64,000 bases of DNA from Prochlorococcus sp. AG-402-B19 (lineage in GTDB: Bacteria; Cyanobacteriota; Cyanobacteriia; PCC-6307; Cyanobiaceae), in the NCBI GenBank assembly GCA_003279615.1, contig QCHM01000006.1, positions 1-64,000 on the forward strand, read 5' to 3'. Position 1 is the stretch's first letter. Each line of letters opens with the position of its first letter. The notes under the pieces were generated by a model, which worked only from the letters and a program-made list of their open reading frames with translations, was not told the origin of the DNA and did not search any database. This document shows, piece after piece, positions 45,353-56,513 of this stretch. Position numbers and translations under genes: made by a program.

Positions 45353-46366
45353 GTGAATCAGAAGCGAGTCTTATCTGGTGTTCAACCCACAGGAGATGTT
45401 CATATTGGTAACTGGCTTGGAGCAATAAGAAATTGGGTTGAATTACAAGAAAATTACGAAACTTTTGTTTGCGTTGTTGATCTTCATGCGATAACCACTC
45501 CGCATGACCCAAAATCTCTTCATCAAAATTCTTTATCTACAGCGGCTTTGTACATCGCTTGTGGGATGAATCCTGATAAATGCTCAATATTCATTCAAAG
45601 TCAGATAAGCGCACATAGCGAGCTTTGCTGGATATTAAATTGCTTAACTCCTTTAAACTGGATGGAGAGAATGATTCAGTTCAAGGAAAAGTCAATTAAA
45701 CAAGGCGACAATGTATCTATTGGATTATTAGATTATCCAGTCCTTATGGCTGCGGATATTCTTCTCTATGACGCTGATTTGGTTCCTGTTGGAGAAGATC
45801 AAAAGCAGCATCTAGAGCTTGCGAGAGATATTGCTTCTCAACGAGTTAATTCAAAATTCGGAACGAAAGAGAATCCAATACTTAAAGTTCCAAATCCCTT
45901 AATTTTGAAAGAGTGTTCCAAAGTCATGAGCCTGACAGACGGAACAAAGAAAATGAGTAAAAGCGACCCAAATGAAAATAGTAGGATTACTTTATTAGAC
46001 AGTCCAGATGTAATTACTAAAAAAATAAAACGTGCAAAGACCGACTCAGAATTAGGATTAGAATTTGGAAATCCCTCAAGACCTGAAGCTGATAATCTTT
46101 TAACAATTTATTCAATAATTTCTGGCCTAGGGAGAGAAAAAGCAGCAGAATATTGTGCAGAAATGGGCTGGGGTAAATTCAAACCAGAATTTACAGAGGC
46201 AATGATTAACGTTCTCAAACCTATTCAAGAAAAATATAAAGAACTAATGAATGATCCAGAAGAGTTAAAAAGGATACTAAATAAAGGCAAACTTACTGCC
46301 GAGGAGGTTTCTAAGTTAACATTAAATAGAGTCAAAGAAGCTCTAGGATTTTATTCAAATTTGTAG
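45353..46366 (+). CDS. trpS: Tryptophanyl-tRNA synthetase
   Basis: A 337-residue class I synthetase. The HIGH-like motif is GVQPTGDVHIGNWLGAIRNW near the N-terminus, and the KMSKS motif is TDGTKKMSKSDPNE. The GEDQKQHLELARDIA segment is typical of the tryptophan enzyme. The start is GTG 45353, immediately after the stop of the RHH/RGG gene (no spacer), which implies translational coupling with that protein. thrS follows after six bases. Confidence 0.96.
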   Translation: MNQKRVLSGVQPTGDVHIGNWLGAIRNWVELQENYETFVCVVDLHAITTPHDPKSLHQNSLSTAALYIACGMNPDKCSIFIQSQISAHSELCWILNCLTPLNWMERMIQFKEKSIKQGDNVSIGLLDYPVLMAADILLYDADLVPVGEDQKQHLELARDIASQRVNSKFGTKENPILKVPNPLILKECSKVMSLTDGTKKMSKSDPNENSRITLLDSPDVITKKIKRAKTDSELGLEFGNPSRPEADNLLTIYSIISGLGREKAAEYCAEMGWGKFKPEFTEAMINVLKPIQEKYKELMNDPEELKRILNKGKLTAEEVSKLTLNRVKEALGFYSNL

Positions 46367-46372
46367 AAAATT

Positions 46373-48298
46373 ATGCCAATAATTACATTACCTGATGGAA
46401 CTGAAAAAAAATATGATTCCGCTGTCACAATTGACCAAATAGCATCAGAAATTGGTCCTGGTTTAGCAAAAGCAGCGCTAGCGGGGAGAGTGAATGGGGA
46501 ATTAATTGATACTTGTATTCCTATAACTCAAAATTCTCATATACAGATTATTACAGCCAAAGATGATGAAGGACTAGAAATTATTAGACATTCATTCGCG
46601 CATCTTCTTGGACATGCTGTAAAGCAATTATACCCCGAAGCGAAAATGGCAATAGGGCCGGTAATTGAAGATGGTTTTTATTATGATATTTCTTATAAAG
46701 ATACCTTTACTCCTAATGATCTTCTCAAAATTGAGAAAAGGATGAAAGAGTTAGTTAACAGAGATTATAATGTAGGTGTTGAAATAGTTAGTCCAGAGAA
46801 AGCAACGGAAGTTTTTACTGATAGAGGTGAAATTTTCAAGCTAGATATAGTTAAAAATATCCCTGAAAATGAAATCATAAAGTTATATAAACATCAAGAA
46901 TATATTGATATGTGCAGAGGTCCTCATGTGCCAAATACAAGGCATCTAAGAGTATTTAAGCTAATGAAAGTATCCGGGGCTTATTGGCGCGGAGACTCTA
47001 ACAATGAAATGCTACAAAGAATATATGGAACAGCTTGGAAAAGCTCTAAAGAATTAAAAGAATATATCTCTAGAATTGAAGAAGCTGAGAAAAGAGATCA
47101 TAGGAAATTAGGGAAAAAGTATTCACTTTTTCACTCACAAGAAGAAGCACCCGGTATGGTTTTTTGGCACCCTAAAGGGTGGACTATTTATAGAATTTTA
47201 GAAGACTTTATTCGGGAAACGATTACAAAATATGATTATCAAGAAGTTAAATCTCCGCAAGTAGTAGATAGAAGTCTTTGGGAGAAATCAGGCCATTGGG
47301 ATAAATTTAAAGAAGATATGTTTACTACAACTTCAGAGAACAGGGAATATGCAATAAAACCTATGAATTGTCCATGCCACATACAAATATTCAATCAAGG
47401 TTTAAAAAGCTATCGAGATCTTCCTATTAGACTTTCTGAATTTGGTTCTTGTCATCGCAATGAGCCTTCTGGTGCACTGCATGGCTTAATGAGGGTAAGA
47501 AATTTTGTTCAAGATGATGCACACATATTTTGTACCGATGAACAAATCCAAGAAGAAGTACAAAATTTTATTGATTTGGTATTTGAGGTTTATAAAACCT
47601 TTGGCTTTGATTCAATTCTTATTAAGCTCTCAACAAGACCAGAGAAAAGGGTTGGGAGTGATGATATCTGGGACAAATCAGAAAAAGCCTTATCTGAGGC
47701 ACTTGATTCAAAAGGATTAAACTGGTCGCTACTCCCTGGAGAAGGCGCCTTCTATGGTCCAAAAATTGAATTCTCCTTAAAAGATTGTCTCAACAGAGTA
47801 TGGCAGTGCGGAACAATTCAAGTAGATTTCTCCATGCCTCAAAGGCTCAATGCAAGTTATATCGATATCACAGGAAGGAAACAAACACCTGTAATGCTTC
47901 ACAGAGCTATTTTAGGTTCATTTGAGAGATTTATTGGGATATTAATTGAGAATTACTCAGGAAATTTTCCTACATGGTTATCACCTGTTCAAATAATGAT
48001 TATGGGCATAACTGATAGAAATAATGAAGCATGTTTTAGTGCTAAAAACAAATTAGTTGACTTTGGCTTCAGAACTGAAATTGATATTAGAAATGAAAAA
48101 GTTGGTTTTAAAATACGAGAACATACTATGCAAAGAATACCTTTCTTGATAATTATTGGAGATAAGGAAGAAGAGAATAATGAAATCTCAGTAAGGACAA
48201 GAGAAGGTAAAGATCTTGGAAATATGAGTATAGACAAGTTTAAATTAATAATTAACGAATCAATTAGCAAAAAAGGTATACAAGTTAATCAACCCTAA
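46373..48298 (+). CDS. thrS: Threonyl-tRNA synthetase
   Basis: A 641-residue class II synthetase with the full domain set: an N-terminal TGS domain ([15 protein letters not shown]), the editing domain with [11 protein letters not shown] and a CRGPHVPNT zinc-like motif, and the catalytic core with motif 2 [19 protein letters not shown], the catalytic-zinc Cys in [12 protein letters not shown], and the anticodon-binding C-terminus. It charges tRNA-Thr and edits seryl errors. It lies between trpS and glk in a tightly spaced rightward group. Confidence 0.97.
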   Translation: MPIITLPDGTEKKYDSAVTIDQIASEIGPGLAKAALAGRVNGELIDTCIPITQNSHIQIITAKDDEGLEIIRHSFAHLLGHAVKQLYPEAKMAIGPVIEDGFYYDISYKDTFTPNDLLKIEKRMKELVNRDYNVGVEIVSPEKATEVFTDRGEIFKLDIVKNIPENEIIKLYKHQEYIDMCRGPHVPNTRHLRVFKLMKVSGAYWRGDSNNEMLQRIYGTAWKSSKELKEYISRIEEAEKRDHRKLGKKYSLFHSQEEAPGMVFWHPKGWTIYRILEDFIRETITKYDYQEVKSPQVVDRSLWEKSGHWDKFKEDMFTTTSENREYAIKPMNCPCHIQIFNQGLKSYRDLPIRLSEFGSCHRNEPSGALHGLMRVRNFVQDDAHIFCTDEQIQEEVQNFIDLVFEVYKTFGFDSILIKLSTRPEKRVGSDDIWDKSEKALSEALDSKGLNWSLLPGEGAFYGPKIEFSLKDCLNRVWQCGTIQVDFSMPQRLNASYIDITGRKQTPVMLHRAILGSFERFIGILIENYSGNFPTWLSPVQIMIMGITDRNNEACFSAKNKLVDFGFRTEIDIRNEKVGFKIREHTMQRIPFLIIIGDKEEENNEISVRTREGKDLGNMSIDKFKLIINESISKKGIQVNQP

Positions 48299-48321
48299 AT
48301 CAAAAACGATTTTAATAACTA

Positions 48322-49365
48322 ATGAATTTACTTGCTGGAGACCTTGGAGGGACAAAAACTATATTAGCTGTTTGTTCAAACGAGAACTATCCAAAAAAAT
48401 TATTTGAAAAATACTATATTTCTTCAGAATGGGAATCTTTTTACTCAATATTTGAAGATTTTTTTAAACATTTACCAGATCATATATCACTCCCTGAATA
48501 TGGATGTATTGGAGTAGCAGGCCCAATAAAAGACCAGAAAGTTACGATTACAAATCTAGGCTGGGATATAGAAACAGAAGAATTATCTCAGCTTTCAAAA
48601 ATAAATAATATTGAATTGATAAATGATTTCTCAGTATTAATATATGGGATTCCATTTTTCAAAAATGACCAATATGAAGTAATCCAAGGAACATTAAATT
48701 CTGAGACCAAAACCAACCAAGAATTAGTTGCAATAATCGGAGCTGGTACTGGTTTAGGAATGTCAAGAGGATTAATTACACCTAAAAACATTTTTATATT
48801 TCCCAGTGAAGGAGGTCATCGGGAATTTTCCCCAAGGACAGAAAACGAATGGGAATTAGTCAAATGGCTAAAAAAGAAGCTAACTATTCAAAGAGTATCG
48901 ATTGAAAGAATAGTCAGTGGGACAGGCCTTGGAATGATTGCGAGATGGAAATTGGATGATCCATTAAATGAAAACCACCCACTTCAGGAAACTTTAAAAA
49001 AAATGGATAGTGATAAATCAGCTTTCACAGATTTACCCGCACTTGTTTGGGAAAAAGCAAATAACGGAGACAAATTAATGTCTGAAGCTTTGCAATTATG
49101 GCTAAATGCTTATGGATCAACAGCTGGAGACCTTGCATTACATGAACTTTGCTCTTCAGGATTATGGATTTCAGGAGGAACTGCAATAAAAAACCTCAAT
49201 GGAATAAACTCTTCTAAATTCCTTGATGCATTTAGTAATAAGGGTCGCTTTCAATCTTATTTAAAAGAAATTCCATTGATTGTTCTTAAAGATCCAGAAG
49301 CGACATTATTCAGTTCAGCTTGCAGAGCTCGCTTAATTGCCGAATCAGATGGGAGACTTAATTAA
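48322..49365 (+). CDS. glk: Glucokinase
   Basis: A 347-residue bacterial-type glucokinase. The phosphate-binding N-terminus is LLAGDLGGTKTILAV, the adenosine/phosphate region is AIIGAGTGLGMSRG, the glucose-binding part shows SEGGHREFSPR, and GLWISGGTAIKNL lies near the C-terminus. It phosphorylates glucose to glucose-6-phosphate, useful for glucose uptake or for recycling from glycogen and sucrose. The group trpS-thrS-glk-thrB has spacings of 6-24 bases, so it is probably one transcription unit. Confidence 0.92.
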   Translation: MNLLAGDLGGTKTILAVCSNENYPKKLFEKYYISSEWESFYSIFEDFFKHLPDHISLPEYGCIGVAGPIKDQKVTITNLGWDIETEELSQLSKINNIELINDFSVLIYGIPFFKNDQYEVIQGTLNSETKTNQELVAIIGAGTGLGMSRGLITPKNIFIFPSEGGHREFSPRTENEWELVKWLKKKLTIQRVSIERIVSGTGLGMIARWKLDDPLNENHPLQETLKKMDSDKSAFTDLPALVWEKANNGDKLMSEALQLWLNAYGSTAGDLALHELCSSGLWISGGTAIKNLNGINSSKFLDAFSNKGRFQSYLKEIPLIVLKDPEATLFSSACRARLIAESDGRLN

Positions 49366-49376
49366 AGGATAAAAAC

Positions 49377-50324
49377 ATGGGGCCGCCAAAAATAGGACAA
49401 ACTGTCGTAGTAGAAGTACCTTCTACTACAGCCAACATAGGTCCAGGGTTTGATTGCCTTGGAGCTGCATTAGATCTTTCCAACTATTTCACTATTAGAA
49501 GAATAGAAGGAAATGGCGAAAGATTTGAATTGATTATGGAAAGTACTGAAGGGAATCATTTAAGGGGTGGACCTGAGAATCTTTTTTATCGAGCCGCACA
49601 AAGAGTATGGAGAGCTGCAAATATTGAACCAGTTGCTCTTGAAGCAAGAGTAAAGTTAGCGGTACCTCCAGCGAGGGGACTTGGAAGCAGCGCCACCGCA
49701 ATCGTGGCCGGTCTAGTTGGAGCTAATGCCCTAGCTGGATATCCATTACCTAAAGAAAAGCTATTAGAACTAGCAATTGATATTGAAGGACATCCAGATA
49801 ATGTTGTCCCCTCATTAATAGGAGGTCTTTGCGTAACAGCTAAAACAGCAAATGACAGATGGCGTGTAGTTCGCTGCGATTGGGATCAATCAATAAAAGC
49901 AGTAGTAGCAATTCCATCTATTCGCCTAAGCACCAGCGAAGCAAGAAGAGTCATGCCAGAGAATATTTCTATAAATGATGCAGTAGTCAACTTAGGTGCA
50001 CTTACTCTTTTACTCCAAGGACTAAGGACTGGGAATGAAGATCTAATTACAGATGGCATGCATGACAAACTTCATGAACCTTACAGATGGGGTCTTATCA
50101 AAGGTGGGCTCGAAGTAAGAGAAGCAGCAAAGGCAGCCGGAGCTTTAGGATGTGCAATTAGTGGAGCAGGTCCAAGCATTCTTGCCTTGTGCAAAGCGAC
50201 TAAAGGCCGAGAAGTCAGTGTCGCAATGGTCAAAGCCTGGGAAGCTGCTGGTGTAGCAAGTCGCGCACCTTTAATGAGCCTACAACCCAGAGGAAGCGAA
50301 TGCATTTCAAACATCAATGGGTAG
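49377..50324 (+). CDS. thrB: Homoserine kinase
   Basis: A 315-residue GHMP-family kinase that phosphorylates homoserine on the way to threonine. VEVPSTTANIGPGFDCLGAAL opens the protein and the ATP motif PPARGLGSSATAIVAGLVG follows at about residue 95. A later IEGHPDNVVPSLIGG carries the substrate-binding part, and CAISGAGPSILAL is the third GHMP motif. It starts 11 bases after glk and 36 before ndhD. Confidence 0.95.
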   Translation: MGPPKIGQTVVVEVPSTTANIGPGFDCLGAALDLSNYFTIRRIEGNGERFELIMESTEGNHLRGGPENLFYRAAQRVWRAANIEPVALEARVKLAVPPARGLGSSATAIVAGLVGANALAGYPLPKEKLLELAIDIEGHPDNVVPSLIGGLCVTAKTANDRWRVVRCDWDQSIKAVVAIPSIRLSTSEARRVMPENISINDAVVNLGALTLLLQGLRTGNEDLITDGMHDKLHEPYRWGLIKGGLEVREAAKAAGALGCAISGAGPSILALCKATKGREVSVAMVKAWEAAGVASRAPLMSLQPRGSECISNING

Positions 50325-50360
50325 TTCTACTCATGAAAACGAACAAAAACTGATAGCTTT

Positions 50361-51935
50361 ATGGCTGACTTGCCCCAAATCATGGATGCCAATCTGCCAA
50401 TGAGTATAGATTCTCAGACAGTTTTCCCATGGCTTTCTCTCATTGTGCTTCTTCCAGCAGTTGGAGCATTAGTAATGCCATTTCTGCCAACGCAAGAAAG
50501 TAAAAACTCTACTCTTCCAAGGAATATCTCTCTAGTTATCTTATTAGCCGATTTTTTAATAATTGTTGGTGCATTTGCAAATCTATTTGATCCAAGTAGC
50601 GAAAGTCTTCAATTGGTTGAAAGACTTCAATGGCTTCCATCAATTGGCCTTGAATGGTCACTAGGAGTAGACGGCATATCAGCTCCGCTTGTAGTTCTCA
50701 GTGGACTAATCACTCTTCTATCAGCAGCGGCAAGTTGGAAAGTAAACCAAAAAACTAGACTTTATTTTGCTTTATTACTCATACAAGCTTCTGCTCAAGC
50801 GTTAGTTTTCCTATCACAAGATTTTTTACTATTTTTTCTAGCCTGGGAGCTTGAGCTAGTTCCTGTTTATCTTTTAATTGCTATTTGGGGAGGGAAAAGA
50901 AAGCTTTATGCAGCAACTAAATTTATTCTTTATACAGCGCTGGCTTCTCTTTTAATATTAATCAGTGGGCTTGCTTTAGCACTTTCTGGAGATCAATTTA
51001 CCTTTAATTTGAGTGAAATTGCATCCAAATCTTTTACTGGGAATTTTGCTATCTTTTGTTATTTAGGGTTTTTAATTGGTTTTGGAGTAAAGCTTCCCAT
51101 CTTTCCTCTTCATACCTGGCTTCCTGATGCTCATGGTGAGGCTAATGCACCAGTGTCAATGCTATTAGCAGGTGTTTTATTAAAAATGGGAGGGTATGCT
51201 CTTATAAGATTTAACGTACAAATTTTACCTGATACTCATTTATTGCTTGCTCCAGCACTAATCATTATTGGAATAGTAAATATTATTTATGGAGCCCTAA
51301 ATGCTTTTGCACAAGACAATGTAAAAAGACGTATAGCATGCAGTTCTGTAAGTCATATGGGTTTTGTTCTTGTTGGCATTGGCGCAATAAATGCACTTGG
51401 AATTAGTGGGGCAATGCTACAAATGATTAGCCATGGACTAATTGCTGCGGCAATGTTTTTTGTAACTGGAAGTTTTTATGAAAGAACCAATACTCTTTCA
51501 ATACCAAACATGGGCGGCTTAGCAAAGGCTTTGCCAATAACTTTTGCGTTCTTCTTAACCAGTTCTCTAGCCTCTCTTGCCTTACCAGGGATGAGTGGAT
51601 TTATAAGTGAAATCACTGTTTTTCTAGGTATAACAAGTCAAGAAGGATTTACTTCATTGTTTAGAGCAATAACAATATTACTTGCAGCTATTGGATTGGT
51701 TTTAACACCTATTTACCTTCTCTCAATGTGCAGAAGAGTCTTTTTTGGTCCTAGAATTCCAGCTTTATCCATAGTAAAAGAAATGGATGCAAGAGAGCTT
51801 TCAATAGGTTTAAGCCTGTTAGTCCCTACATTGGTGATTGGTTTTTGGCCAAGAATAGCCATTGATTTATATGAGGTCTCAACAAATGCTCTCGCACAAT
51901 CATTAATTACCAATAACCTTGTAGCAGTCAGTTAG
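50361..51935 (+). CDS. ndhD: NAD(P)H dehydrogenase subunit 4, NdhD
   Basis: A 524-residue proton-pumping subunit of the NDH-1 complex with about 14 hydrophobic helices. The conserved [21 protein letters not shown], the lysine-bearing [11 protein letters not shown] region and [11 protein letters not shown] are characteristic of the ND4/NdhD antiporter-like subunits. It works in cyclic electron flow and respiration in the thylakoid membrane. The protein has no sign of the CO2-uptake paralogue's divergence that I could use, so I do not assign NdhD1 versus other numbers. Confidence 0.94.
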   Translation: MADLPQIMDANLPMSIDSQTVFPWLSLIVLLPAVGALVMPFLPTQESKNSTLPRNISLVILLADFLIIVGAFANLFDPSSESLQLVERLQWLPSIGLEWSLGVDGISAPLVVLSGLITLLSAAASWKVNQKTRLYFALLLIQASAQALVFLSQDFLLFFLAWELELVPVYLLIAIWGGKRKLYAATKFILYTALASLLILISGLALALSGDQFTFNLSEIASKSFTGNFAIFCYLGFLIGFGVKLPIFPLHTWLPDAHGEANAPVSMLLAGVLLKMGGYALIRFNVQILPDTHLLLAPALIIIGIVNIIYGALNAFAQDNVKRRIACSSVSHMGFVLVGIGAINALGISGAMLQMISHGLIAAAMFFVTGSFYERTNTLSIPNMGGLAKALPITFAFFLTSSLASLALPGMSGFISEITVFLGITSQEGFTSLFRAITILLAAIGLVLTPIYLLSMCRRVFFGPRIPALSIVKEMDARELSIGLSLLVPTLVIGFWPRIAIDLYEVSTNALAQSLITNNLVAVS

Positions 51936-51950
51936 TTATTGAATTTAAAA

Positions 51951-54062
51951 ATGACTTCAATTAAGCCAGCAGGAATATTAAAAGGTGAAGGTCTTCCTGA
52001 TTACGATAAAATCACCCCTGATGAGATTTCTAAAAACATCCCGCTACTAATAAAAGATTTAAAAGAAAGATTAAATCAACTAGAAAAAAAAATCGATCAA
52101 AAGTTATTAGCCAAAAATTCTATATGTTGGGAAGATGTAATGCCCCAACTTTATACAATAGGAGAGAGACTTAGATGGAGTTGGGGAGTTGTAAGTCATC
52201 TCAATGCGGTATGTAATTCACCAGAATTGCGCGAAGTTCATTCAAATGAACAACCTAAAATCGTCAGGTTTAGTAACCAGCTTGCTCAAAACGAAACTAT
52301 TTTCAAGGCTCTCTCAAATTTAAAAGAGCATAGAAACATAAAGGATGAAACACAAATAAGAATCATTGAAACCGAACTAATAACAATGAAAAACAAAGGG
52401 ATTGGTTTAGAAGCTAATGAAAAAGCACTCTTTAATTCTCGCAGTGAGCGATTAGCTGAATTATCAACTACTTTTAGTAATAATGTATTAGATGCGACTA
52501 AGAATTGGAGTCTTTTAATAAAAAACAAGTCAGAAGTCGAGGGGCTTCCTGAAAGAGCTCTTGAGACATTAGCTCTTGCTGCAAAAGAAGCTGGTGATAA
52601 ATCTAAAGAAGGAAATAATCCATCAGCATCAAATGGTCCATGGAGAGTTGGCTTAGATATGCCTAGTTACATTCCTTTTCAAACTTATGCAAAAGATAGG
52701 AGTCTAAGAGAGAAAGTTTATAGAGCCTTTGTAAGTAGAGCTAGCGATGGAAAGATTAGTAACAAAGAAATAATTGAAGAAATTTTAGATCTCAGAAATA
52801 AACAGGCAAAACTATTGGGATATAAAAACTGGTGTGAAATTAGTTTAGCCACCAAGATGGCGGATAATGAAAATGCTGTTGAGATGTTACTTGAAGAATT
52901 ACGATTAGCTGCAATGCCTCATGCTGAAAAAGAACTTTTACATCTTCGTGAGTGTGCCAAAAGAAATGGAGAAAACGAAGATTATGAGCTATCTCCATGG
53001 GATGTAAGTTTTTGGGCTGAAGTTCTACGCAAAGAGAAATACGATCTTGACCAAGAGAAACTCAGACCATGGTTTCCTTTAGATCAAGTTCTTAATGGTC
53101 TATTCAACTTGTGCAAAAGACTTTTTGAAATTGACATTGAAGAAGCAAGTAATTCAGCTCCTTTATGGCATGAAGATGTCCTTTTCTTTAATGTTAAAAA
53201 TTTAGATGGTCAGAAAATCGCATCTTTCTATCTAGATCCCTTTAGTCGTCCTGCGACAAAAAGAGGAGGTGCCTGGATGGATGAATGTTTGTGCCGAAAT
53301 CAAAAGACAAAGGATGATATCGTTCTCCCAGTAGCCTATTTAGTCTGCAATCAAACACCTCCTCTTGAGGAAAAACCCAGTCTGATGAGTTTCGAAGAAG
53401 TCGAAACTCTCTTCCATGAATTTGGTCATGGACTACAACATATGCTGACAACTGTAAATTACCCGCAAGCAGCCGGTATTAATAACGTTGAATGGGATGC
53501 TGTCGAATTAGCAAGCCAATTTATGGAAAATTGGTGCTTAGAGGATCAAACAATTTCCGAAATAGCAATACATTGGAAAACGAAAGAGCCATTACCAAAA
53601 TCAGAAATCAATAAATTGAGACTAAGCAGAACATTTAATTCTGGGCTTGCAACATTAAGGCAAATACATTTTGCTCTTACTGATCTAAAACTCCATAGTC
53701 AATGGAATAAAGATTTAGAAATTTCCCCAGATGAGTTACGACGAGAAATCGCAAAAAACACAACAGTGATGGATCCTATTCCAGAAGATCAATTTCTCTG
53801 TGCCTTCAGTCATATTTTTGCTGGTGGCTATGCTGCTGGATACTACTCTTACAAATGGGCTGAGGTACTCAGCTCTGATGCCTTTGCCGCATTTGAAGAG
53901 GCAGGCCTTGCCAATAAGGATGAAGTCCGAAAGATTGGTAAGAAATATCGTGATTCAATTCTTAGTCTTGGTGGTAGTCGTTCACCCAATAAGGTTTTCA
54001 AACAATTCAGAGGAAGACTTCCCTCTACTGAAGCTCTAATAAGACATAGTGGTCTTAATTAG
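51951..54062 (+). CDS. prlC: M3-family oligopeptidase A
   Basis: A thimet-oligopeptidase-type zinc metallopeptidase of about 703 residues from ATG 51951, preferred over TTG 51939. The zinc motif ETLFHEFGHGLQHML lies near residue 480, with the third ligand in NNVEWDAVELASQFMENW. A helical N-terminal half forms the substrate channel. It degrades short peptides, including cleaved signal peptides, in the cytoplasm. The gene starts 15 bases after ndhD and converges with the lipase-like gene, overlapping by four bases. Confidence 0.93.
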   Translation: MTSIKPAGILKGEGLPDYDKITPDEISKNIPLLIKDLKERLNQLEKKIDQKLLAKNSICWEDVMPQLYTIGERLRWSWGVVSHLNAVCNSPELREVHSNEQPKIVRFSNQLAQNETIFKALSNLKEHRNIKDETQIRIIETELITMKNKGIGLEANEKALFNSRSERLAELSTTFSNNVLDATKNWSLLIKNKSEVEGLPERALETLALAAKEAGDKSKEGNNPSASNGPWRVGLDMPSYIPFQTYAKDRSLREKVYRAFVSRASDGKISNKEIIEEILDLRNKQAKLLGYKNWCEISLATKMADNENAVEMLLEELRLAAMPHAEKELLHLRECAKRNGENEDYELSPWDVSFWAEVLRKEKYDLDQEKLRPWFPLDQVLNGLFNLCKRLFEIDIEEASNSAPLWHEDVLFFNVKNLDGQKIASFYLDPFSRPATKRGGAWMDECLCRNQKTKDDIVLPVAYLVCNQTPPLEEKPSLMSFEEVETLFHEFGHGLQHMLTTVNYPQAAGINNVEWDAVELASQFMENWCLEDQTISEIAIHWKTKEPLPKSEINKLRLSRTFNSGLATLRQIHFALTDLKLHSQWNKDLEISPDELRREIAKNTTVMDPIPEDQFLCAFSHIFAGGYAAGYYSYKWAEVLSSDAFAAFEEAGLANKDEVRKIGKKYRDSILSLGGSRSPNKVFKQFRGRLPSTEALIRHSGLN

Positions 54063-54661
54063 CCATTAATAAAAATCTTTTTGGCTAAAATATCTAGAGA
54101 GCCTGAATTGGTTATCAATTCTTTATGTGTCAACACAGGTAATTGATAAGAATCACCAATAGAAAGTTTTGCTTGCCACCCTGGGAATGACATCAAGTCC
54201 CATTTTGTAAAAAAGCTAGTGCATTCAATCTTTTCCAAAGCAGTCAAGTCATTATTTAATTGAGATAATAAACTACTTCCTCTTTTCATCTCTGCAATAC
54301 CTGGCATCAAAAATGAAGGGATCATTTGAGCTGTATAACTTCCAAAATGAGGTGTACCAATACTAATAAAACGTTTAGTTCTTAAAAAGCCTTCATGATT
54401 TTGCAACCAAAGTCTACTGATTAATCCACCCATTGAGAAACCAACAATATCAATTTCGATTTGAGACCCCACTAATTTCTTAATCTTAGAATCAAGATCA
54501 TTAGCTAAATGCCTAAGAGATGTTTTCCCATATTTGTGTGGCAAATGTGGTCTGAACAAGTCATAATCATCTTCATTGATTTTTTTAATTAATTTTTCAA
54601 ATAATTGAGGATTGTTCCACAAACCATGAATAAGAAAAATTGGTCTTTTGTTTCTATCCAA
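54059..54661 (-). CDS. Alpha/beta-hydrolase, lipase-like
   Basis: A 200-residue protein with the lipase-type oxyanion start PIFLIHGLWNNPQLFE, the nucleophile elbow IDIVGFSMGGLISRLWL (Ser in GFSMG), and FISIGTPHFGSYTAQMIPS, which is typical of triacylglycerol lipase and PGAP1-like hydrolases. The catalytic Asp/His cannot be fixed with certainty. It could act on a membrane lipid or ester, unknown. The start TTG 54661 lies directly against the folB stop. folB, this gene and proA form a leftward run. Confidence 0.78.
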   Translation of the reverse strand: MDRNKRPIFLIHGLWNNPQLFEKLIKKINEDDYDLFRPHLPHKYGKTSLRHLANDLDSKIKKLVGSQIEIDIVGFSMGGLISRLWLQNHEGFLRTKRFISIGTPHFGSYTAQMIPSFLMPGIAEMKRGSSLLSQLNNDLTALEKIECTSFFTKWDLMSFPGWQAKLSIGDSYQLPVLTHKELITNSGSLDILAKKIFING

Positions 54662-55051
54662 TTAATTAATGGGAAATAAGAAATTCCTTTTCTTTTCGAT
54701 TAGAACATTTCCAGTAAATCCATCTATTGGTGGCGAGCATTTTGTCAGCAGAATATGAATTGGGACTGAACCATATAGAGACTCAAGAAGATTTAAAATT
54801 TGATCGCTAAAATATTCAATCGTTAAGCATTTGATTTCAAATGAAAGTTTTTTAACTGCTTTAATTGCTTCGCTATAGTCTATTGATTTATCTAATTGAT
54901 CAAGCTTGGAGGACTCATCCAAATCCAACCAAAAACTAATGTCGAGAAGAAATCTTTGACCATGTATTCGCTCACTTTCTAAAACACCTACATGGGCCCA
55001 TAGATTTATAGCTTTTATATGAATTACACTTAAATTATTAAATTGACTCAT
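54662..55051 (-). CDS. folB: Dihydroneopterin aldolase FolB
   Basis: A 129-residue enzyme of the folate pathway cleaving dihydroneopterin to hydroxymethyldihydropterin. The core [21 protein letters not shown] and the later [24 protein letters not shown] carry the conserved glutamate; [19 protein letters not shown] contains the substrate lysine region. Its start overlaps the proA stop by four bases, so the genes are coupled. Length is usual. Confidence 0.9.
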   Translation of the reverse strand: MSQFNNLSVIHIKAINLWAHVGVLESERIHGQRFLLDISFWLDLDESSKLDQLDKSIDYSEAIKAVKKLSFEIKCLTIEYFSDQILNLLESLYGSVPIHILLTKCSPPIDGFTGNVLIEKKRNFLFPIN

Positions 55052-56364
55052 AATGGTAGATCAACATGAGAAAAACTTCTATCTCCAGAAGCGAAATCCT
55101 TAACGAGGTCACCATCACCTCTGAGATAATAGCGATAGGTAACTAAGCCTTCCAATCCCACTGGTCCTCGTGGTGGTAGAGTCTGTGTACTTATCCCAAC
55201 TTCAGCTCCAAATCCATATCGGAAACCATCAGCAAAACGAGTAGAGCAATTATGATAAACACCTGCACTATCAACTGAACTTAAAAATTTTTCAGAAACT
55301 TCTTTGTTATCAGTAACTATCGCTTCAGTATGACGAGAGCTATATTTACGAATATGTTCAATAGCTTCGTCTACATTACTAACAATTTTTATTGAAAGAA
55401 TTAAATCAAGATATTCTGTAGACCAGTCTGACTCATCAGCCTTGTTTTTCACACCTAAGAATTGACTTTTGGCATCTCCCTTAAGAGTCACTCCTGCGTC
55501 AGAAAAAATTGGCAAGCCTTTTTTCAAAAACATCTCGGCAACATCATCATGAATTAATAATGTCTCAATTGCATTACAAGCAGCAGGATATTGAATCTTA
55601 CTATCTAAAGCTATACTAATTGCTTTATCAATATCTACAAAATTGTCTACATATAGGTGACAAATCCCATCAGCGTGACCTAAGACAGGGATACGTGTGT
55701 TTTCTTGAATAAACTGGACTAACTCATTGCTACCTCTGGGTATTATCAAATTGACAAACCGGTCTAAACGAAGTAAGCCTAAACTTTCTTGACGTGTCGT
55801 GAGCAAAGACAACGCTCCTGACCCAACATTTGACTTACTTAACCCCTTATCAAGAGAATCCATTATTGCCTGATTGGTAGCTTTTGCTTCACTTCCTCCT
55901 TTTAATAAAGCTCCATTACCAGAACGAACAGCAAGAGATGCTATTTGTATTAATGCATCTGGTCTCGATTCAAATATTACTCCTAAAACCCCTAATGGAA
56001 CTGTCACTCTCTCAAGAATAAGATTTTCATCCAATTTTCTATGAAGTTGTCTATTACCAATTGGATCCGCGAGATTTGAAACTTTTAGGACCCCGTCAAT
56101 ACATCCTTTAAGTTTAGTTTTTGTTAACTGAAGTCTCGATAAAAGTGATTTATTCAACCCTTCTTTTTCTGATCTTTCAAGATCTTGAATATTTGCTTTT
56201 AAAATCTCATCGGCATTAGCATTCAAAGCATTTGCCATTTCAGTCAAAGCCTCACACCTTTGTTCATTAGTGGATTGGCCAAGCAAAATAGACGCCTTTT
56301 TTGCACTCTCAGCTACTATTACTAGCTGGGGCGAAGGATCAGGCACTGAAAAGTTTGTACTCAT
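55048..56364 (-). CDS. proA: Gamma-glutamyl phosphate reductase
   Basis: A 438-residue aldehyde-dehydrogenase-fold enzyme of proline synthesis, reducing glutamyl-5-phosphate with [26 protein letters not shown] and [15 protein letters not shown] are typical, the catalytic cysteine lies in [17 protein letters not shown], and [19 protein letters not shown] lies near the C-terminus. It starts 149 bases after the end of the tamB-like gene and is followed by folB. Confidence 0.96.
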   Translation of the reverse strand: MSTNFSVPDPSPQLVIVAESAKKASILLGQSTNEQRCEALTEMANALNANADEILKANIQDLERSEKEGLNKSLLSRLQLTKTKLKGCIDGVLKVSNLADPIGNRQLHRKLDENLILERVTVPLGVLGVIFESRPDALIQIASLAVRSGNGALLKGGSEAKATNQAIMDSLDKGLSKSNVGSGALSLLTTRQESLGLLRLDRFVNLIIPRGSNELVQFIQENTRIPVLGHADGICHLYVDNFVDIDKAISIALDSKIQYPAACNAIETLLIHDDVAEMFLKKGLPIFSDAGVTLKGDAKSQFLGVKNKADESDWSTEYLDLILSIKIVSNVDEAIEHIRKYSSRHTEAIVTDNKEVSEKFLSSVDSAGVYHNCSTRFADGFRYGFGAEVGISTQTLPPRGPVGLEGLVTYRYYLRGDGDLVKDFASGDRSFSHVDLPL

Positions 56365-56513
56365 TTGATTTAGATCAACTATTTAATCAAAGAAAATTTT
56401 TCACTATCTTTAAAATATTCCTTTAATGGCTAATCAAGCAATAAAAGAAGATAAAAATCAATCGAACTATGAAATTCTTTAATCAAATCGTTTTCATTCC
56501 ACCATTCATTACT

